Assembly: GCF_040931995.1 (NCBI RefSeq)
Contig: NZ_CP162412.1
Location: forward strand, 1,302,001 to 1,366,000
Direction: 5' to 3'
DNA from: Pelagovum sp. HNIBRBA483
GTDB lineage: Bacteria > Pseudomonadota > Alphaproteobacteria > Rhodobacterales > Rhodobacteraceae
DNA: 64,000 bases
In this document: positions 7,995-17,261 of the stretch, piece by piece
Position numbering within the stretch: the first letter of the stretch is position 1
Layout of the letters: each line of letters opens with the position of its first letter
Translations under genes and position numbers: made by a program
Notes under the pieces: model-generated
Databases searched by the model: none
The model's input: only the letters and a program-made list of their open reading frames with translations
What the model was told of the DNA's origin: nothing

Positions 7995-8305
7995 TCGCCG
8001 CTGATGGCGATCTTGCCCTTTAGCCGTGCGCCCTTGTGCGACTCGAGCTGCTTGGCGGTGACGTCTGCCTCCACGCGGGCGTCGGTGTGCAGTTCGACGT
8101 CGTCAGCCTTCAGCGTGCCGGAAAGCGTGCCGCGTACCTGAGCGCTGGTGGCCTTCACGTTGCCCTGCACGGTGCCACCGACGAGGATGTCCACAGCTTT
8201 GGCGTTGATGTCGCCGGTGACTTTGCCGGCAATATCAACGGTGGTTGCGCTGCCGCTGAGATCACCGGTGATCGTAAGGTCTTCGGCGATGATGGTCTTG
8301 CTCAT
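7991..8305 (-). CDS. Bactofilin-family polymer-forming protein
   Basis: 104 residues made almost wholly of short beta-strand repeats with regular Val/Ile and Gly spacing (GDLSGSATTVDIAGKVTGDI, then ILVGGTVQGNV), the right-handed beta-helix of bactofilins, cytoskeletal proteins that polymerise without nucleotide and often scaffold cell-wall enzymes. It is short because the flanking disordered tails are minimal. Coupled to an EamA transporter; the link is not understood. Confidence 0.85.
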   Translation of the reverse strand: MSKTIIAEDLTITGDLSGSATTVDIAGKVTGDINAKAVDILVGGTVQGNVKATSAQVRGTLSGTLKADDVELHTDARVEADVTAKQLESHKGARLKGKIAISGE

Positions 8306-8437
8306 GATAGAAATCTCCCTGATGGGCGCTTTTTGGCATGGAAAGGCGCGACTGCCAATCCGCCCTTACAAACATTCGCGAAAGGTCGCCTGTGGGCCTG
8401 TGCCAATAAGGTCACGATCTTCATAGGAAGTTCAACA

Positions 8438-8512
8438 TGGAGCGGGCGATGAGATTCGAACTCACGACCCTTACCTTGGCAAGGTAATGCTCTACCCCTG
8501 AGCTACGCCCGC
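8438..8512 (-). tRNA. tRNA-Gly(GCC), copy 2
   Basis: Read on the minus strand: acceptor GCGGGCG/CGCCCGC, D-arm AGCTCAGGGGTAGAGC, anticodon stem TTACC/GGTAA with loop TTGCCAA (anticodon GCC), T-arm with GTTCGAATC, discriminator T and an encoded CCA (8438-8440). Identical to the copy at 8532-8606, which lies 19 bp upstream. Confidence 0.97.
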
Positions 8513-8531
8513 GCGCCATGTCTGACCAATC

Positions 8532-8606
8532 TGGAGCGGGCGATGAGATTCGAACTCACGACCCTTACCTTGGCAAGGTAATGCTCTACCCCTGAGCTAC
8601 GCCCGC
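8532..8606 (-). tRNA. tRNA-Gly(GCC), copy 1
   Basis: Same 75-nt cloverleaf as the downstream copy: anticodon loop TTGCCAA and encoded CCA at 8532-8534. First gene of the tandem pair; a promoter lies about 20 bp upstream. Confidence 0.97.
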
Positions 8607-8622
8607 GCCGATTGGTATGCGC

Positions 8623-8651
8623 GGCATAGAAAAAGCCGCAGGAGGGTGCAA
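8623..8651 (-). promoter_or_regulatory. Candidate promoter of the tRNA-Gly pair
   Basis: On the minus strand TTGCAC (8646-8651) and TATGCC (8623-8628) are separated by 17 bp, with a start expected about 10 bp before the tRNA 5' end. Confidence 0.5.
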
Positions 8652-8684
8652 GTGGAAAATGCGCGTTGCCTGCGCATTTTTGGA

Positions 8685-9494
8685 TCATTGCGATGTGCGG
8701 TCAGACATGGTGGTTGTTTCGAGCCCGACATCAACATGGTGGATGGTGATTTGGGCAGGACGATCCAGCAGGGCGATGCCGTAGCCACCCGGTTCGTCGA
8801 TCGAAAGGCCGGAATCGGGAGTGACGAAATCAATCGGTGCCTGATGGCAGGGGCTTTTGAAGCTGGACCAGCCGACGCCTTTCGTCGCGCCGGAGATAGT
8901 ACGGTGGATATGGCCGAACAGGAGGTAGGCGCCATGATCGGCCAGCCGCGAGAGGAGGGCATCTTCGTTCTGAAGGCGGATTGCATCCATGCCGGGGAGG
9001 CCAACGCAGAAGGGCGGGTGATGGCAGGCGACGACGGGCATGCGCGTGCCGCAACCGGCCAGAGCCTTGTCGAGCCATGCGAGGCGGTCGGGGCAGAGAA
9101 TGCCGGAGCGGAAGCCATCAGGGTGATCGCCGCCATCGTGAGAATCCAGAAGGATCAGGCGGTGATGGGGAAAATCGACAACCTGCTGGACGAAACCCGA
9201 GTCCGTGACCGGCGCATCAGGAAACGCGGTGCGGAATGCGGCGCGGCGGTCGTGATTGCCAATCATCAGGTGGATCGGCAGCGGGCAGGCGGCGAGGACG
9301 CTTTGGAGGCGGGCATATTGGCGGGGCGTGCCGTGATGGGTCAGATCGCCCATCAGCAGTACGGCCGCGGCATCAGGGTGATCGCGGGTGGCGGCGCTCA
9401 GCACCTCCTGAAAGCGAGCAAGGGGATCGAGGCCGATGATCGTTTGCGTGGCCTCGGTGAGATGGATGTCGGTCAGGATCAGAAGTTTGGTCAT
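8685..9494 (-). CDS. Calcineurin-like metallophosphoesterase
   Basis: 269 residues. All dimetal ligand motifs are in order: TDIHL (Asp9, His11), MGDLTHHG, MIGNHDRR, CHHPPF and FGHIHR. The pattern is that of the class III cyclic-nucleotide or glycerophosphodiester phosphodiesterases (CpdA/GpdQ group). Hydrolysis of cAMP or a small phosphodiester in the cytoplasm is likely; the substrate is not determinable. The start MTKLLILTDIHL is chosen because motif I sits next to it; a frame extension to 9542 adds unrelated residues. Confidence 0.8.
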   Translation of the reverse strand: MTKLLILTDIHLTEATQTIIGLDPLARFQEVLSAATRDHPDAAAVLLMGDLTHHGTPRQYARLQSVLAACPLPIHLMIGNHDRRAAFRTAFPDAPVTDSGFVQQVVDFPHHRLILLDSHDGGDHPDGFRSGILCPDRLAWLDKALAGCGTRMPVVACHHPPFCVGLPGMDAIRLQNEDALLSRLADHGAYLLFGHIHRTISGATKGVGWSSFKSPCHQAPIDFVTPDSGLSIDEPGGYGIALLDRPAQITIHHVDVGLETTTMSDRTSQ

Positions 9495-9537
9495 GCGCCG
9501 CAGGTTGGGCGCTGCGGTGCAAAACACAAGTGCTAAA

Positions 9538-9580
9538 TGCAAACGCCCCCCCGCGATTGCGGAGAGCGCTTGAGGTGGCC
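9538..9580 (-). terminator. Weak terminator-like hairpin after pyruvate carboxylase
   Basis: On the minus strand, CGCTCTCCGC pairs with GCGGGGGGCG (two G-U pairs) and is followed by TTTGCATTT. It lies just after the pyc stop and before the metallophosphoesterase start. Confidence 0.35.
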
Positions 9581-9593
9581 GGTTCGGGCGGGA

Positions 9594-12500
9594 TTACTCC
9601 AGTTCGATCAGCAGATCTTTCGCGTCGATCTGGCCGCCGGCCTGAACGTGAACGGCTTTGACCACGGAATCGCGTTCGGCGTGGAGGCCGGTTTCCATCT
9701 TCATCGCTTCGATGGTCAGAAGCAGATCACCGGCTTTGACGACCTTGCCAACCTGAGCGGCGACGGTGGCGACGACGCCCGGCATGGGTGCACCGATATG
9801 GTTGGGGTTGCCTGCTTCGGCCTTGGGGCGCTGAACCTTATCGGCGGCAGCGAGGCGGTTGAGCACCCGCACGGCGCGGGGTTGGCCGTTCAGTTCGAAG
9901 AAGACCTTCACCTCGCCGTTTTCATCCATGTCGCTTACCGCTTGAAGGCGGATTTCAAGGATCTTGCCGGGGTCGATTTCGGCGCTGATTTCCTCGCCCG
10001 GTTCCATGCCGTAGAAGAAGGTACGGGTCGGTAGGCTGCGGACGGGGCCGTAGATGCGATGGCGGCCCATGTAATCAAGGAAAACCTTGGGATACATCAG
10101 GTAGCCATTGAGATCCTCGTCGTCGACCTCCTTGCCATCGAGCTGCTTGGAAAGGTCAGCGCGGGTGGCTTCGAGATCGACCGGCTTAAGGTGCTTGCCG
10201 GGGCGGTCGTCGAAGGCTTTATCGCCTTTGAGGATCTTCTTTTGCAGCGCTTTGGGCCAGCCACCCGGAGGTTGACCGAGATTGCCCTTAAACATGTCAA
10301 TCACGCTGTCGGGGAAGGAGACATCGACGGCGGGGTCTTCGACCTGTGCGCGGGTGAGGCCTTGGCTGACCATCATCAGGGCCATATCGCCCACAACCTT
10401 GGAAGAGGGGGTAACCTTCACGATGTCGCCGAACATCTGGTTCACGTCGGCGTAGGTCTGGGCGACCTCGTGCCAGCGGTCCTCCAGCCCCATGGAGCGG
10501 GCCTGTGCCTTGAGGTTGGTGAACTGGCCGCCGGGCATCTCGTGGAGGTAGACCTCGGAGGCGGGGGCCTGAAGGCCGCTCTCGAAGGCGGTGTAATGGC
10601 CGCGCACCTGTTCCCAGTAGTTCGAGATTTCGCGGATCGCGGCGATGTCGAGGCCGGTATCGCGCTCGGTGCCGCGCAGCGCCTCGACAATAGAGCCGAG
10701 GGTGGGCTGCGAGGTGTTGCCGGAAAACGCATCCATCGCGGCATCGACCACGTTCACGCCTGCATCGGCGGCGGCAACGATTGTGGCTATGGAGGCGCCG
10801 GAAGTATCGTGCGTATGGAAGTGGATCGGCAGATCGACCTCTTGCTTGAGCGCGGTGAAGAGAGCTTTGGCCGCAGCGGGCTTGAGGAGGCCAGCCATAT
10901 CCTTGAGCCCCAGCACATGGGCGCCTGCTTTCTCAAGTTCCTTGGCCATGCCGATGTAATACTTGAGGTCGTACTTCGCGCGGGACGGATCGAGGAGGTC
11001 GCCTGTATAACAGATGGTGCCTTCGCAGATTTTGCCGCTCTCGACGACGGCATCCATTGCGATGCGCATGTTTTCGACCCAGTTGAGGCTATCGAACACG
11101 CGGAACACATCGACGCCCGAGGCTGCCGCCTGTGCGACGAAGGCTTGCACCACGTTATCGGGGTAGTTGGTGTAGCCGACGCCGTTGGAGGCGCGTAGCA
11201 GCATTTGGGTCATGATATTGGGCATGCCGGCGCGGATGTCGCGGAGGCGCTGCCACGGGCATTCCTGCAAGAAGCGGTAGGCGACATCGAAGGTCGCGCC
11301 GCCCCAGCATTCGACCGAGAAGAGATCGGACATCTTCGCGGCATAGGCGGGGGCCGCGCCAATCATATCGATCGAGCGCATCCGCGTGGCCAAGAGAGAC
11401 TGGTGACCGTCGCGCATGGTGGTGTCGGTGATCAGCAGTTTGTTCTGCTCTTTCATCCATTTGACAACGGCCTCGGGGCCTTTGGCATCCAGCAGGGTGC
11501 GGGTGCCTGCGGGGGCTTGCGTTACTTCACCGCGCCGAACAGGTGGCCGCGCTGCCTTGATATCGGCGGGCGGCTTCGGGCGACCGGCAGTCTCTGGATG
11601 GCCGTTGACGGTGATATCGGCAATGTAGGTCAGGATCTTCGTGGCGCGGTCGCGGCGCTTTTTGAAGCTGAAGAGATCCGGCGTCGTGTCGATGAACTTG
11701 GTTGTGTATTGATTCGACAGGAAGGTCGGGTGTTTCAGCAGGTTCTCGACGAAGGCGATGTTTGTCGAAACGCCACGAATGCGGAATTCGCGCAGGGCGC
11801 GGTCCATCCGGGCAATCGCCATTTCGGGTGTCGGCGCGTGGGCCGTGACCTTGGTGAGAAGGCTGTCGTAATAGCGGGTGATCACGGCACCAGAATACGC
11901 GGTGCCGCCATCAAGGCGGATGCCCGGGCCGGTGGCCGAGCGGTACATCTGGATGCGGCCATAATCGGGGATAAAGTTATTGGTGGGGTCTTCGGTCGTT
12001 ACACGGGTTTGAAGCGCGTGACCGTTCAGCGCCACGTCATATTGGCTGGCGACGCCGGTTGCCTCGGTCAGGGATTTCCCTTCGGCGATCAGGATCTGGG
12101 CGCGGACGATATCAATGCCTGTCACCTCTTCGGTGACGGTGTGCTCGACCTGCACGCGGGGGTTCACCTCGATGAAGTAGAATTCGCCGCTGTCCATATC
12201 CATCAGGAATTCGACGGTGCCGGCGCATTCGTAGTTCACATGCTGGCAGATTTGCTTTCCGAGGTTGCAGAGCTTTTCGCGCTGGGCCTCAGAAAGGTAG
12301 GGAGCGGGCGCGCGCTCGACGACCTTTTGGTTGCGGCGCTGAACGGAGCAGTCACGCTCCCACAGGTGGTAGATGTTGCCTTGCTTATCACCAAGGATCT
12401 GCACCTCGACGTGGCGGGCGCGGATGATCATCTTTTCGAGATAACCTTCGCCGTTGCCGAAAGCGGCTTCGGCCTCGCGACGGCCTTCGCGAACTTTGTC

Positions 12501-13043
12501 GGCCAGTTCTGCCTCGGATTCGATTGGGCGCATGCCTCGGCCGCCGCCGCCCCAGCTGGCCTTGAGCATCAGGGGGTAGCCGATTTCGGCGGCTTCTTTG
12601 CGGATCGCGTCCATATCGTCGCCCAGCACCTCGGTCGCGGGGATGACCGGAACGCCGGCGGCGATGGCGACGCGACGGGCGGAGGCTTTGTCGCCCAGCT
12701 CGCGCATGGTTTTGGCTTTGGGACCGATAAAGGTGATGCCGTTCTTTTCGCAAGCATCCACAAAATCGGGGTTTTCGGACAGGAGGCCATAACCGGGGTG
12801 GATGGCATCGGCGCCAGACATTTTGGCAACGCGGATGATCTCGTCGATGCTGAGATAAGCGGCTACGGGACCGAGGCCCTCGCCAATGCGGTAGGCTTCG
12901 TCTGCCTTGAAACGGTGGAGGCCGAGTTTGTCCTCTTCGGCAAAGACAGCAACGGTCTTTTTGCCCATCTCGTTGGCTGCACGCATGATGCGGATGGCGA
13001 TCTCGCCACGGTTTGCGACGAGAATCTTCTTAAAATCGGCCAT
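9594..13043 (-). CDS. pyc: Pyruvate carboxylase
   Basis: Anaplerotic enzyme: ATP- and biotin-dependent carboxylation of pyruvate to oxaloacetate. 1149 residues, the full single-chain length. Order: biotin carboxylase (about 1-455, start KILVANRGEIAIRIM, Gly-rich ATP loop near 168), carboxyltransferase TIM barrel (about 540-810, TTMRDGHQSLLATRMR), and the biotin carrier domain at the C-terminus with EAMKMET, biotinyl Lys1115. GGGGGAGG just upstream supports 13043 over an upstream ATG at 13079. A LacI-type palindrome lies in its upstream region. Confidence 0.97.
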   Translation of the reverse strand: MADFKKILVANRGEIAIRIMRAANEMGKKTVAVFAEEDKLGLHRFKADEAYRIGEGLGPVAAYLSIDEIIRVAKMSGADAIHPGYGLLSENPDFVDACEKNGITFIGPKAKTMRELGDKASARRVAIAAGVPVIPATEVLGDDMDAIRKEAAEIGYPLMLKASWGGGGRGMRPIESEAELADKVREGRREAEAAFGNGEGYLEKMIIRARHVEVQILGDKQGNIYHLWERDCSVQRRNQKVVERAPAPYLSEAQREKLCNLGKQICQHVNYECAGTVEFLMDMDSGEFYFIEVNPRVQVEHTVTEEVTGIDIVRAQILIAEGKSLTEATGVASQYDVALNGHALQTRVTTEDPTNNFIPDYGRIQMYRSATGPGIRLDGGTAYSGAVITRYYDSLLTKVTAHAPTPEMAIARMDRALREFRIRGVSTNIAFVENLLKHPTFLSNQYTTKFIDTTPDLFSFKKRRDRATKILTYIADITVNGHPETAGRPKPPADIKAARPPVRRGEVTQAPAGTRTLLDAKGPEAVVKWMKEQNKLLITDTTMRDGHQSLLATRMRSIDMIGAAPAYAAKMSDLFSVECWGGATFDVAYRFLQECPWQRLRDIRAGMPNIMTQMLLRASNGVGYTNYPDNVVQAFVAQAAASGVDVFRVFDSLNWVENMRIAMDAVVESGKICEGTICYTGDLLDPSRAKYDLKYYIGMAKELEKAGAHVLGLKDMAGLLKPAAAKALFTALKQEVDLPIHFHTHDTSGASIATIVAAADAGVNVVDAAMDAFSGNTSQPTLGSIVEALRGTERDTGLDIAAIREISNYWEQVRGHYTAFESGLQAPASEVYLHEMPGGQFTNLKAQARSMGLEDRWHEVAQTYADVNQMFGDIVKVTPSSKVVGDMALMMVSQGLTRAQVEDPAVDVSFPDSVIDMFKGNLGQPPGGWPKALQKKILKGDKAFDDRPGKHLKPVDLEATRADLSKQLDGKEVDDEDLNGYLMYPKVFLDYMGRHRIYGPVRSLPTRTFFYGMEPGEEISAEIDPGKILEIRLQAVSDMDENGEVKVFFELNGQPRAVRVLNRLAAADKVQRPKAEAGNPNHIGAPMPGVVATVAAQVGKVVKAGDLLLTIEAMKMETGLHAERDSVVKAVHVQAGGQIDAKDLLIELE

Positions 13044-13072
13044 GAGCCTCCCCCTTCTTCGCAGTTGCAGCA

Positions 13073-13100
13073 TTATCAATATGGACTTTCTGCGTCGCAG
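13073..13100 (-). promoter_or_regulatory. Candidate pyc promoter overlapping a small palindrome
   Basis: On the minus strand TTTACT is followed 17 bp later by TATTGA. The spacer holds the palindrome CTGCG-T-CGCAG (13090-13100). Judged by eye only. Confidence 0.3.
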
Positions 13101-13124
13101 TAAACAGTTTTGCGAGCAGTTTTT

Positions 13125-13136
13125 GTTAGCGCTAAC
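13125..13136. promoter_or_regulatory. LacI-family-type operator upstream of pyc
   Basis: GTTAGCGCTAAC is a perfect 12-bp palindrome with the central CG step typical of LacI-family sites. It lies about 82-93 bp upstream of the pyc start codon and upstream of the candidate -35 box. Regulators of the CceR/PckR group control central carbon genes in alphaproteobacteria, so one of these is a reasonable candidate, by inference only. Confidence 0.5.
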
Positions 13137-13169
13137 TTCGTGGTTCTGAAGTGGTGTCTGCCGTGCGTG

Positions 13170-14699
13170 TTATTCGTGCTGCGGGGAAACTTGCCGGTTC
13201 ACCAGCTTTACTTCTTGCAGCAGGAAGGAAACCAGCAAACCGCAGAACGCCAGTGCCGCTGCGAGGAGGTAGATAGGCGAAAGCGCATCAACCACTGCTT
13301 GGCCGATCATCGCTTTTGCCATGTCCGGTAGACCAGCCAGCATTTGCGGGCCGATCTCCATGCCGCCACTGTCGCCGGTTGGAATGCGATCACCGAGCGA
13401 GGCGGCGAGACGCGCGGAGAACATCGCGCCGAAGACTGCCACGGCAAGCGATCCGCCGATCTGACGGAACATCAGGCCGGCGGCGGTGGCGGTGCCCATC
13501 TGCTCGCGCGGGACGGCGTTTTGCACGGAGGTGGTGATAACGGGAAAGATGAAGCCCATGCCAAAGCCGACCGTCGCCAAGGATAGGCTAAAGACGGTGA
13601 GGGATGTGTCTGGTTGCAAACGGGAAAGGAGCAACATGCCGAGGATCAGCGCGCTCATTCCGAGGAGCGGCAGGATGCGGTATTTGCCGGTTTTCGCCAT
13701 ATAGCGGCCCGACCCGATCGAGGAGAGGAGGATGCCCACGGTCATCGGTATCAGCAGCAGGCCAGACATTGTAGGCGAGGCGCCTTGGGCGATTTGCAGA
13801 TAGAGCGGCATAAAGGTGACTGCGCCGAACATTGCGGCACCTGCAATGAAGCCGATGACGCAGGTGACCCAGAACACGTTGAGCCGGAAGAGGTTGAGCG
13901 GCAGGATTGGTTCTGCGGCGCGGCGTTCGATACGGATGAAGGCGAGCGCGGAGATAGATGCGAGCGCCGATAGGCCGATGATCTCGACCGAAATCCACGG
14001 GAAGCTGCGGCCGCCGAGGGCTGTAACGAGGGTGAGTGCGGCGAGGGCAACAGACAGCGTGACGGCGCCGGACCAGTCGATCGCATGGGAGGTGCGCTTT
14101 CCGGTCGGTTTGAAGCTGGCGGCGAAGCCAAGCACCGCGATCAACCCAAGGGGAATGTTGATGAAGAAGATCCAGTGCCAGCTGAATACATCGACGAACC
14201 AGCCGCCCATCAGGGGGCCGATGACCGATGATACCGAAAACACCGCCGCAAAGACACCTTGCACCTTGCCGCGGTCTTTGGCTGGAATGACGTCGCCAAC
14301 AACGGAGAGCGCCAAAACGAAAAGACCACCGCCGCCGAATCCCTGTATGGCGCGGGCGAGGATGAGATAGGTCATGTTGGTCGCGGCTCCACAGAGGATC
14401 GAGCCAACCAAGAACAAACCAACAGAGACGAAGACCGTGTTCCGCCGCCCATAGAGGTCGCCCAGCTTGCCATAGAGTGGCGCGACGACGGTGGAGGAGA
14501 GGATATAAGCGGTGACGACCCAGCTCAGATGCTCAAGCCCGCCGAGATCAGCCGTAATGGTGGGCAGCGCGGTCGAAACGATTGTCTGATCGAGCGCGCC
14601 GAGTAGCAACAGCAGGCCGATTGAAATGATGACCATGCGGACATTGACGTCCTCATGCGGTTGGTCGGGTGACGACGGCTGTTCTGAGGTGTGGGACAT
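13170..14699 (-). CDS. DHA2-family (EmrB/QacA) MFS multidrug efflux transporter
   Basis: 509 residues with 14 predicted membrane helices, the size and layout of drug:H+ antiporter family 2. Motif A-like GKLGDLYGRRNT follows the second helix, and motif C-like GPLMGGWFVD lies in the fifth. The N-terminal 20 residues are Ser/Pro/Gln-rich and hydrophilic. No EmrA-type adaptor gene or local regulator accompanies it. Its upstream region is shared with the divergent uvrD gene. Confidence 0.88.
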   Translation of the reverse strand: MSHTSEQPSSPDQPHEDVNVRMVIISIGLLLLLGALDQTIVSTALPTITADLGGLEHLSWVVTAYILSSTVVAPLYGKLGDLYGRRNTVFVSVGLFLVGSILCGAATNMTYLILARAIQGFGGGGLFVLALSVVGDVIPAKDRGKVQGVFAAVFSVSSVIGPLMGGWFVDVFSWHWIFFINIPLGLIAVLGFAASFKPTGKRTSHAIDWSGAVTLSVALAALTLVTALGGRSFPWISVEIIGLSALASISALAFIRIERRAAEPILPLNLFRLNVFWVTCVIGFIAGAAMFGAVTFMPLYLQIAQGASPTMSGLLLIPMTVGILLSSIGSGRYMAKTGKYRILPLLGMSALILGMLLLSRLQPDTSLTVFSLSLATVGFGMGFIFPVITTSVQNAVPREQMGTATAAGLMFRQIGGSLAVAVFGAMFSARLAASLGDRIPTGDSGGMEIGPQMLAGLPDMAKAMIGQAVVDALSPIYLLAAALAFCGLLVSFLLQEVKLVNRQVSPQHE

Positions 14700-14870
14700 G
14701 AGGCTCCGCTCTGGCGGCCAAATGGGCCTGCCGATGGGGTGACTATTCCTGCTTGGCGGGAGAAGTCAATGAACAGATCGGTTCAGTTTTGGTCGGCGGG
14801 TGCGAAAACCTTGCGAACGTATGGTGAACAAGGGCTTTTCTCGGCAGGCCGCATCGGTTACGGTCGCGCC

Positions 14871-17261
14871 ATGAGCAGTGATACTGAAAACGCCTTTGAT
14901 GCGGCCGTTCCGCTGAGCCAGCGGGCAATGATGGGTGCGCGCGGTGCGCCGCGTTATCTGGATGATCTGAACCCTGCGCAGCGGGAGGCTGTTGAGGCGC
15001 TGGACGGGCCTGTGCTGATGCTGGCGGGGGCTGGCACCGGTAAAACCAAGGCACTGACGACGCGGATCGCGCACTTGCTGAACACAGGGCGCGCGCGGCC
15101 TAATGAAATTCTGGCCGTGACTTTTACCAACAAGGCCGCGCGGGAGATGAAAGAGCGCGTGGGGCGGCATTTGGGCGAGGCCGTGGAAGGCATGCCCTGG
15201 ATGGGCACGTTCCACTCGATCTCGGTCAAGCTGTTGCGGCGGCATGCGGAATTGGTGGATCTGAAGAGCAATTTCACCATCCTCGATACCGATGATCAGA
15301 TCCGGTTGATGAAGCAGCTGATCGTCGCGAGCAATATCGACGAAAAGCGCTGGCCGGCGCGGATGTTGGCCGGAATCATCGATGGGTGGAAGAACCGCGC
15401 GCTGACACCGGATAAGATTCCCGTCGCCGATGCCAATGCCTTTGACCGGCGCGGGGCGGAGCTATACGCGCAATATCAAACGCGATTGCGGGAGCTGAAC
15501 GCGGTCGATTTTGGTGATCTGCTGCTGCATGTAGTGACGATTTTTCAGGCCCATGCAGATATTCTCAAGCGCTATCAGGAATGGTTCCGTTACATCCTCG
15601 TGGACGAGTATCAGGATACCAACGTAGCGCAGTATTTGTGGCTGCGCTTGCTGGCGGGTGGTCATAAAAATATCTGCTGCGTGGGCGATGACGATCAGTC
15701 GATCTATGGCTGGCGCGGCGCGGAAGTGGGCAACATCCTGAAATTCGAAAAGGATTTCCCCGGTGCAAAGATCATCCGGTTGGAGCAGAACTACCGCTCG
15801 ACACCGCATATCCTTGGCGCTGCGGGCGGGGTGATTGCCGCCAATAAGGGGCGTTTGGGCAAGGAACTGTGGACCGAGGCCGAGGACGGCGAGAAAGTAC
15901 GCCTGATCGGCCATTGGGACGGCGAGGAAGAGGCGCGCTGGATCGGCGAAGAGATCGAGGCCATGCAGCGTGGCACGCGCGGGATGGCCCCTGCGAGCCT
16001 GAATGCGATGGCGATTTTGGTGCGGGCCTCGCATCAGATGCGGGCGTTTGAGGACCGGTTCCTGACCATTGGATTGCCGTATAAGGTCATTGGCGGGCCG
16101 CGCTTCTATGAGCGGATGGAGATCCGCGATGCGATGGCCTATTTCCGGCTGGCGGTGAGCCAAGACGATGATCTGGCTTTTGAGCGGATTGTGAACACGC
16201 CGAAGCGGGGGTTGGGCGACAAGGCTGTGCAGACGATCCAGCGCGCGGCGCGAACCAACGGCGTGTCGCTCGTGGAAGGTGCGCGGCTGGCGGCGCAGGG
16301 CGAGCTGATCAAGGGCAAGGGCGGCGCGGCGCTGGGCCAGTTGGTCGCTGATCTGGACCGCTGGCACGGGCAGTTGCGGGCCGAGGCGGATACGCATGTC
16401 GAGTTGGCCGAGATGATCCTCGACGAATCCGGCTATACGACGATGTGGCAGAACGACAAAACGCCAGAGGCGCCGGGGCGGCTTGAGAACCTTAAGGAAC
16501 TCGTAAAAGCGCTTGAAAACTTTGATAATTTGCAAGGTTTTCTGGAGCACGTCGCGCTGATCATGGATAATGAGAGCGACGATGCCGACGAGAAGGTCAG
16601 CATCATGACCCTGCACGCGGCGAAGGGGCTGGAATTTCCTATCGTCTTCCTCCCCGGTTGGGAGGACGGCTTGTTCCCCAGCCAGCGCAGCATGGATGAA
16701 AGCGGGCTGAAGGGCTTGGAGGAAGAGCGGCGGCTGGCCTATGTGGGGATCACGCGGGCCGAGGAGCTGTGCACCATTTCCTTTGCCGCGAACCGGCGGG
16801 TTTATGGTCAGTGGCAGAGCCAGTTGCCGAGCCGGTTCATCGACGAATTGCCAGAGGCGCATGTGGATGTGCTGACCCCGCCGGGGCTTTACGGCGGCGG
16901 CTATGGTGCTGCGGGCATGAGTGCTGCGGCTTCACCAGCGGCAGAATACGGGCGCTCTACGTTGCAGGACCGCGTCGGGCGGGCGGATGTCTACAACTCG
17001 CCCGGATGGCGGCGGCTGCAAGATCGTAGCCAGCAGCGCCCAATGCGCCAGCCCACCGAGCAGCGCGGGATGACGATTGATCTGGAGGCAGTGTCGGCTT
17101 TCAGCGAAGGAGATCGCGTGTTCCACCAAAAGTTCGGCTATGGCGATGTGATGGGGATCGAAGGCGACAAACTGGCGATCAGCTTTGACAAGGCCGGCGA
17201 AAAGAACGTTGTGGCCCGCTTCGTGGTGCCTGCTGCAGAGGCGGATGACGTGCCGTTCTAG
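14871..17261 (+). CDS. uvrD: ATP-dependent DNA helicase UvrD/PcrA
   Basis: Superfamily 1A 3'-5' helicase of 796 residues for excision and mismatch repair. Motifs in order: Q-motif LNPAQREAVEAL, Walker A AGAGTGKT, DEYQDTN, GDDDQSIYGWRGA, LEQNYRST, HAAKGLEFPIVFLPG and EERRLAYVGITRA. The C-terminal part after about residue 700 is a low-complexity linker followed by a small beta domain (VFHQKFGYGDVMGIEGDKL), which in PcrA binds RNA polymerase. Start MSSDTENAF is preferred; an upstream extension to 14691 lacks family resemblance. Confidence 0.94.
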   Translation: MSSDTENAFDAAVPLSQRAMMGARGAPRYLDDLNPAQREAVEALDGPVLMLAGAGTGKTKALTTRIAHLLNTGRARPNEILAVTFTNKAAREMKERVGRHLGEAVEGMPWMGTFHSISVKLLRRHAELVDLKSNFTILDTDDQIRLMKQLIVASNIDEKRWPARMLAGIIDGWKNRALTPDKIPVADANAFDRRGAELYAQYQTRLRELNAVDFGDLLLHVVTIFQAHADILKRYQEWFRYILVDEYQDTNVAQYLWLRLLAGGHKNICCVGDDDQSIYGWRGAEVGNILKFEKDFPGAKIIRLEQNYRSTPHILGAAGGVIAANKGRLGKELWTEAEDGEKVRLIGHWDGEEEARWIGEEIEAMQRGTRGMAPASLNAMAILVRASHQMRAFEDRFLTIGLPYKVIGGPRFYERMEIRDAMAYFRLAVSQDDDLAFERIVNTPKRGLGDKAVQTIQRAARTNGVSLVEGARLAAQGELIKGKGGAALGQLVADLDRWHGQLRAEADTHVELAEMILDESGYTTMWQNDKTPEAPGRLENLKELVKALENFDNLQGFLEHVALIMDNESDDADEKVSIMTLHAAKGLEFPIVFLPGWEDGLFPSQRSMDESGLKGLEEERRLAYVGITRAEELCTISFAANRRVYGQWQSQLPSRFIDELPEAHVDVLTPPGLYGGGYGAAGMSAAASPAAEYGRSTLQDRVGRADVYNSPGWRRLQDRSQQRPMRQPTEQRGMTIDLEAVSAFSEGDRVFHQKFGYGDVMGIEGDKLAISFDKAGEKNVVARFVVPAAEADDVPF

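Noticed and set aside
10059-13103. Long plus-strand open frames (379 and 632 codons) opposite pyruvate carboxylase
   Set aside because: They lie antisense to a fully conserved enzyme; strong third-position GC bias removes stops from this frame. No recognisable domain or ribosome site.
15462-16862. 466-codon minus-strand open frame opposite uvrD
   Set aside because: Antisense shadow of a conserved helicase; composition rich in His, Arg and Leu with no domain.
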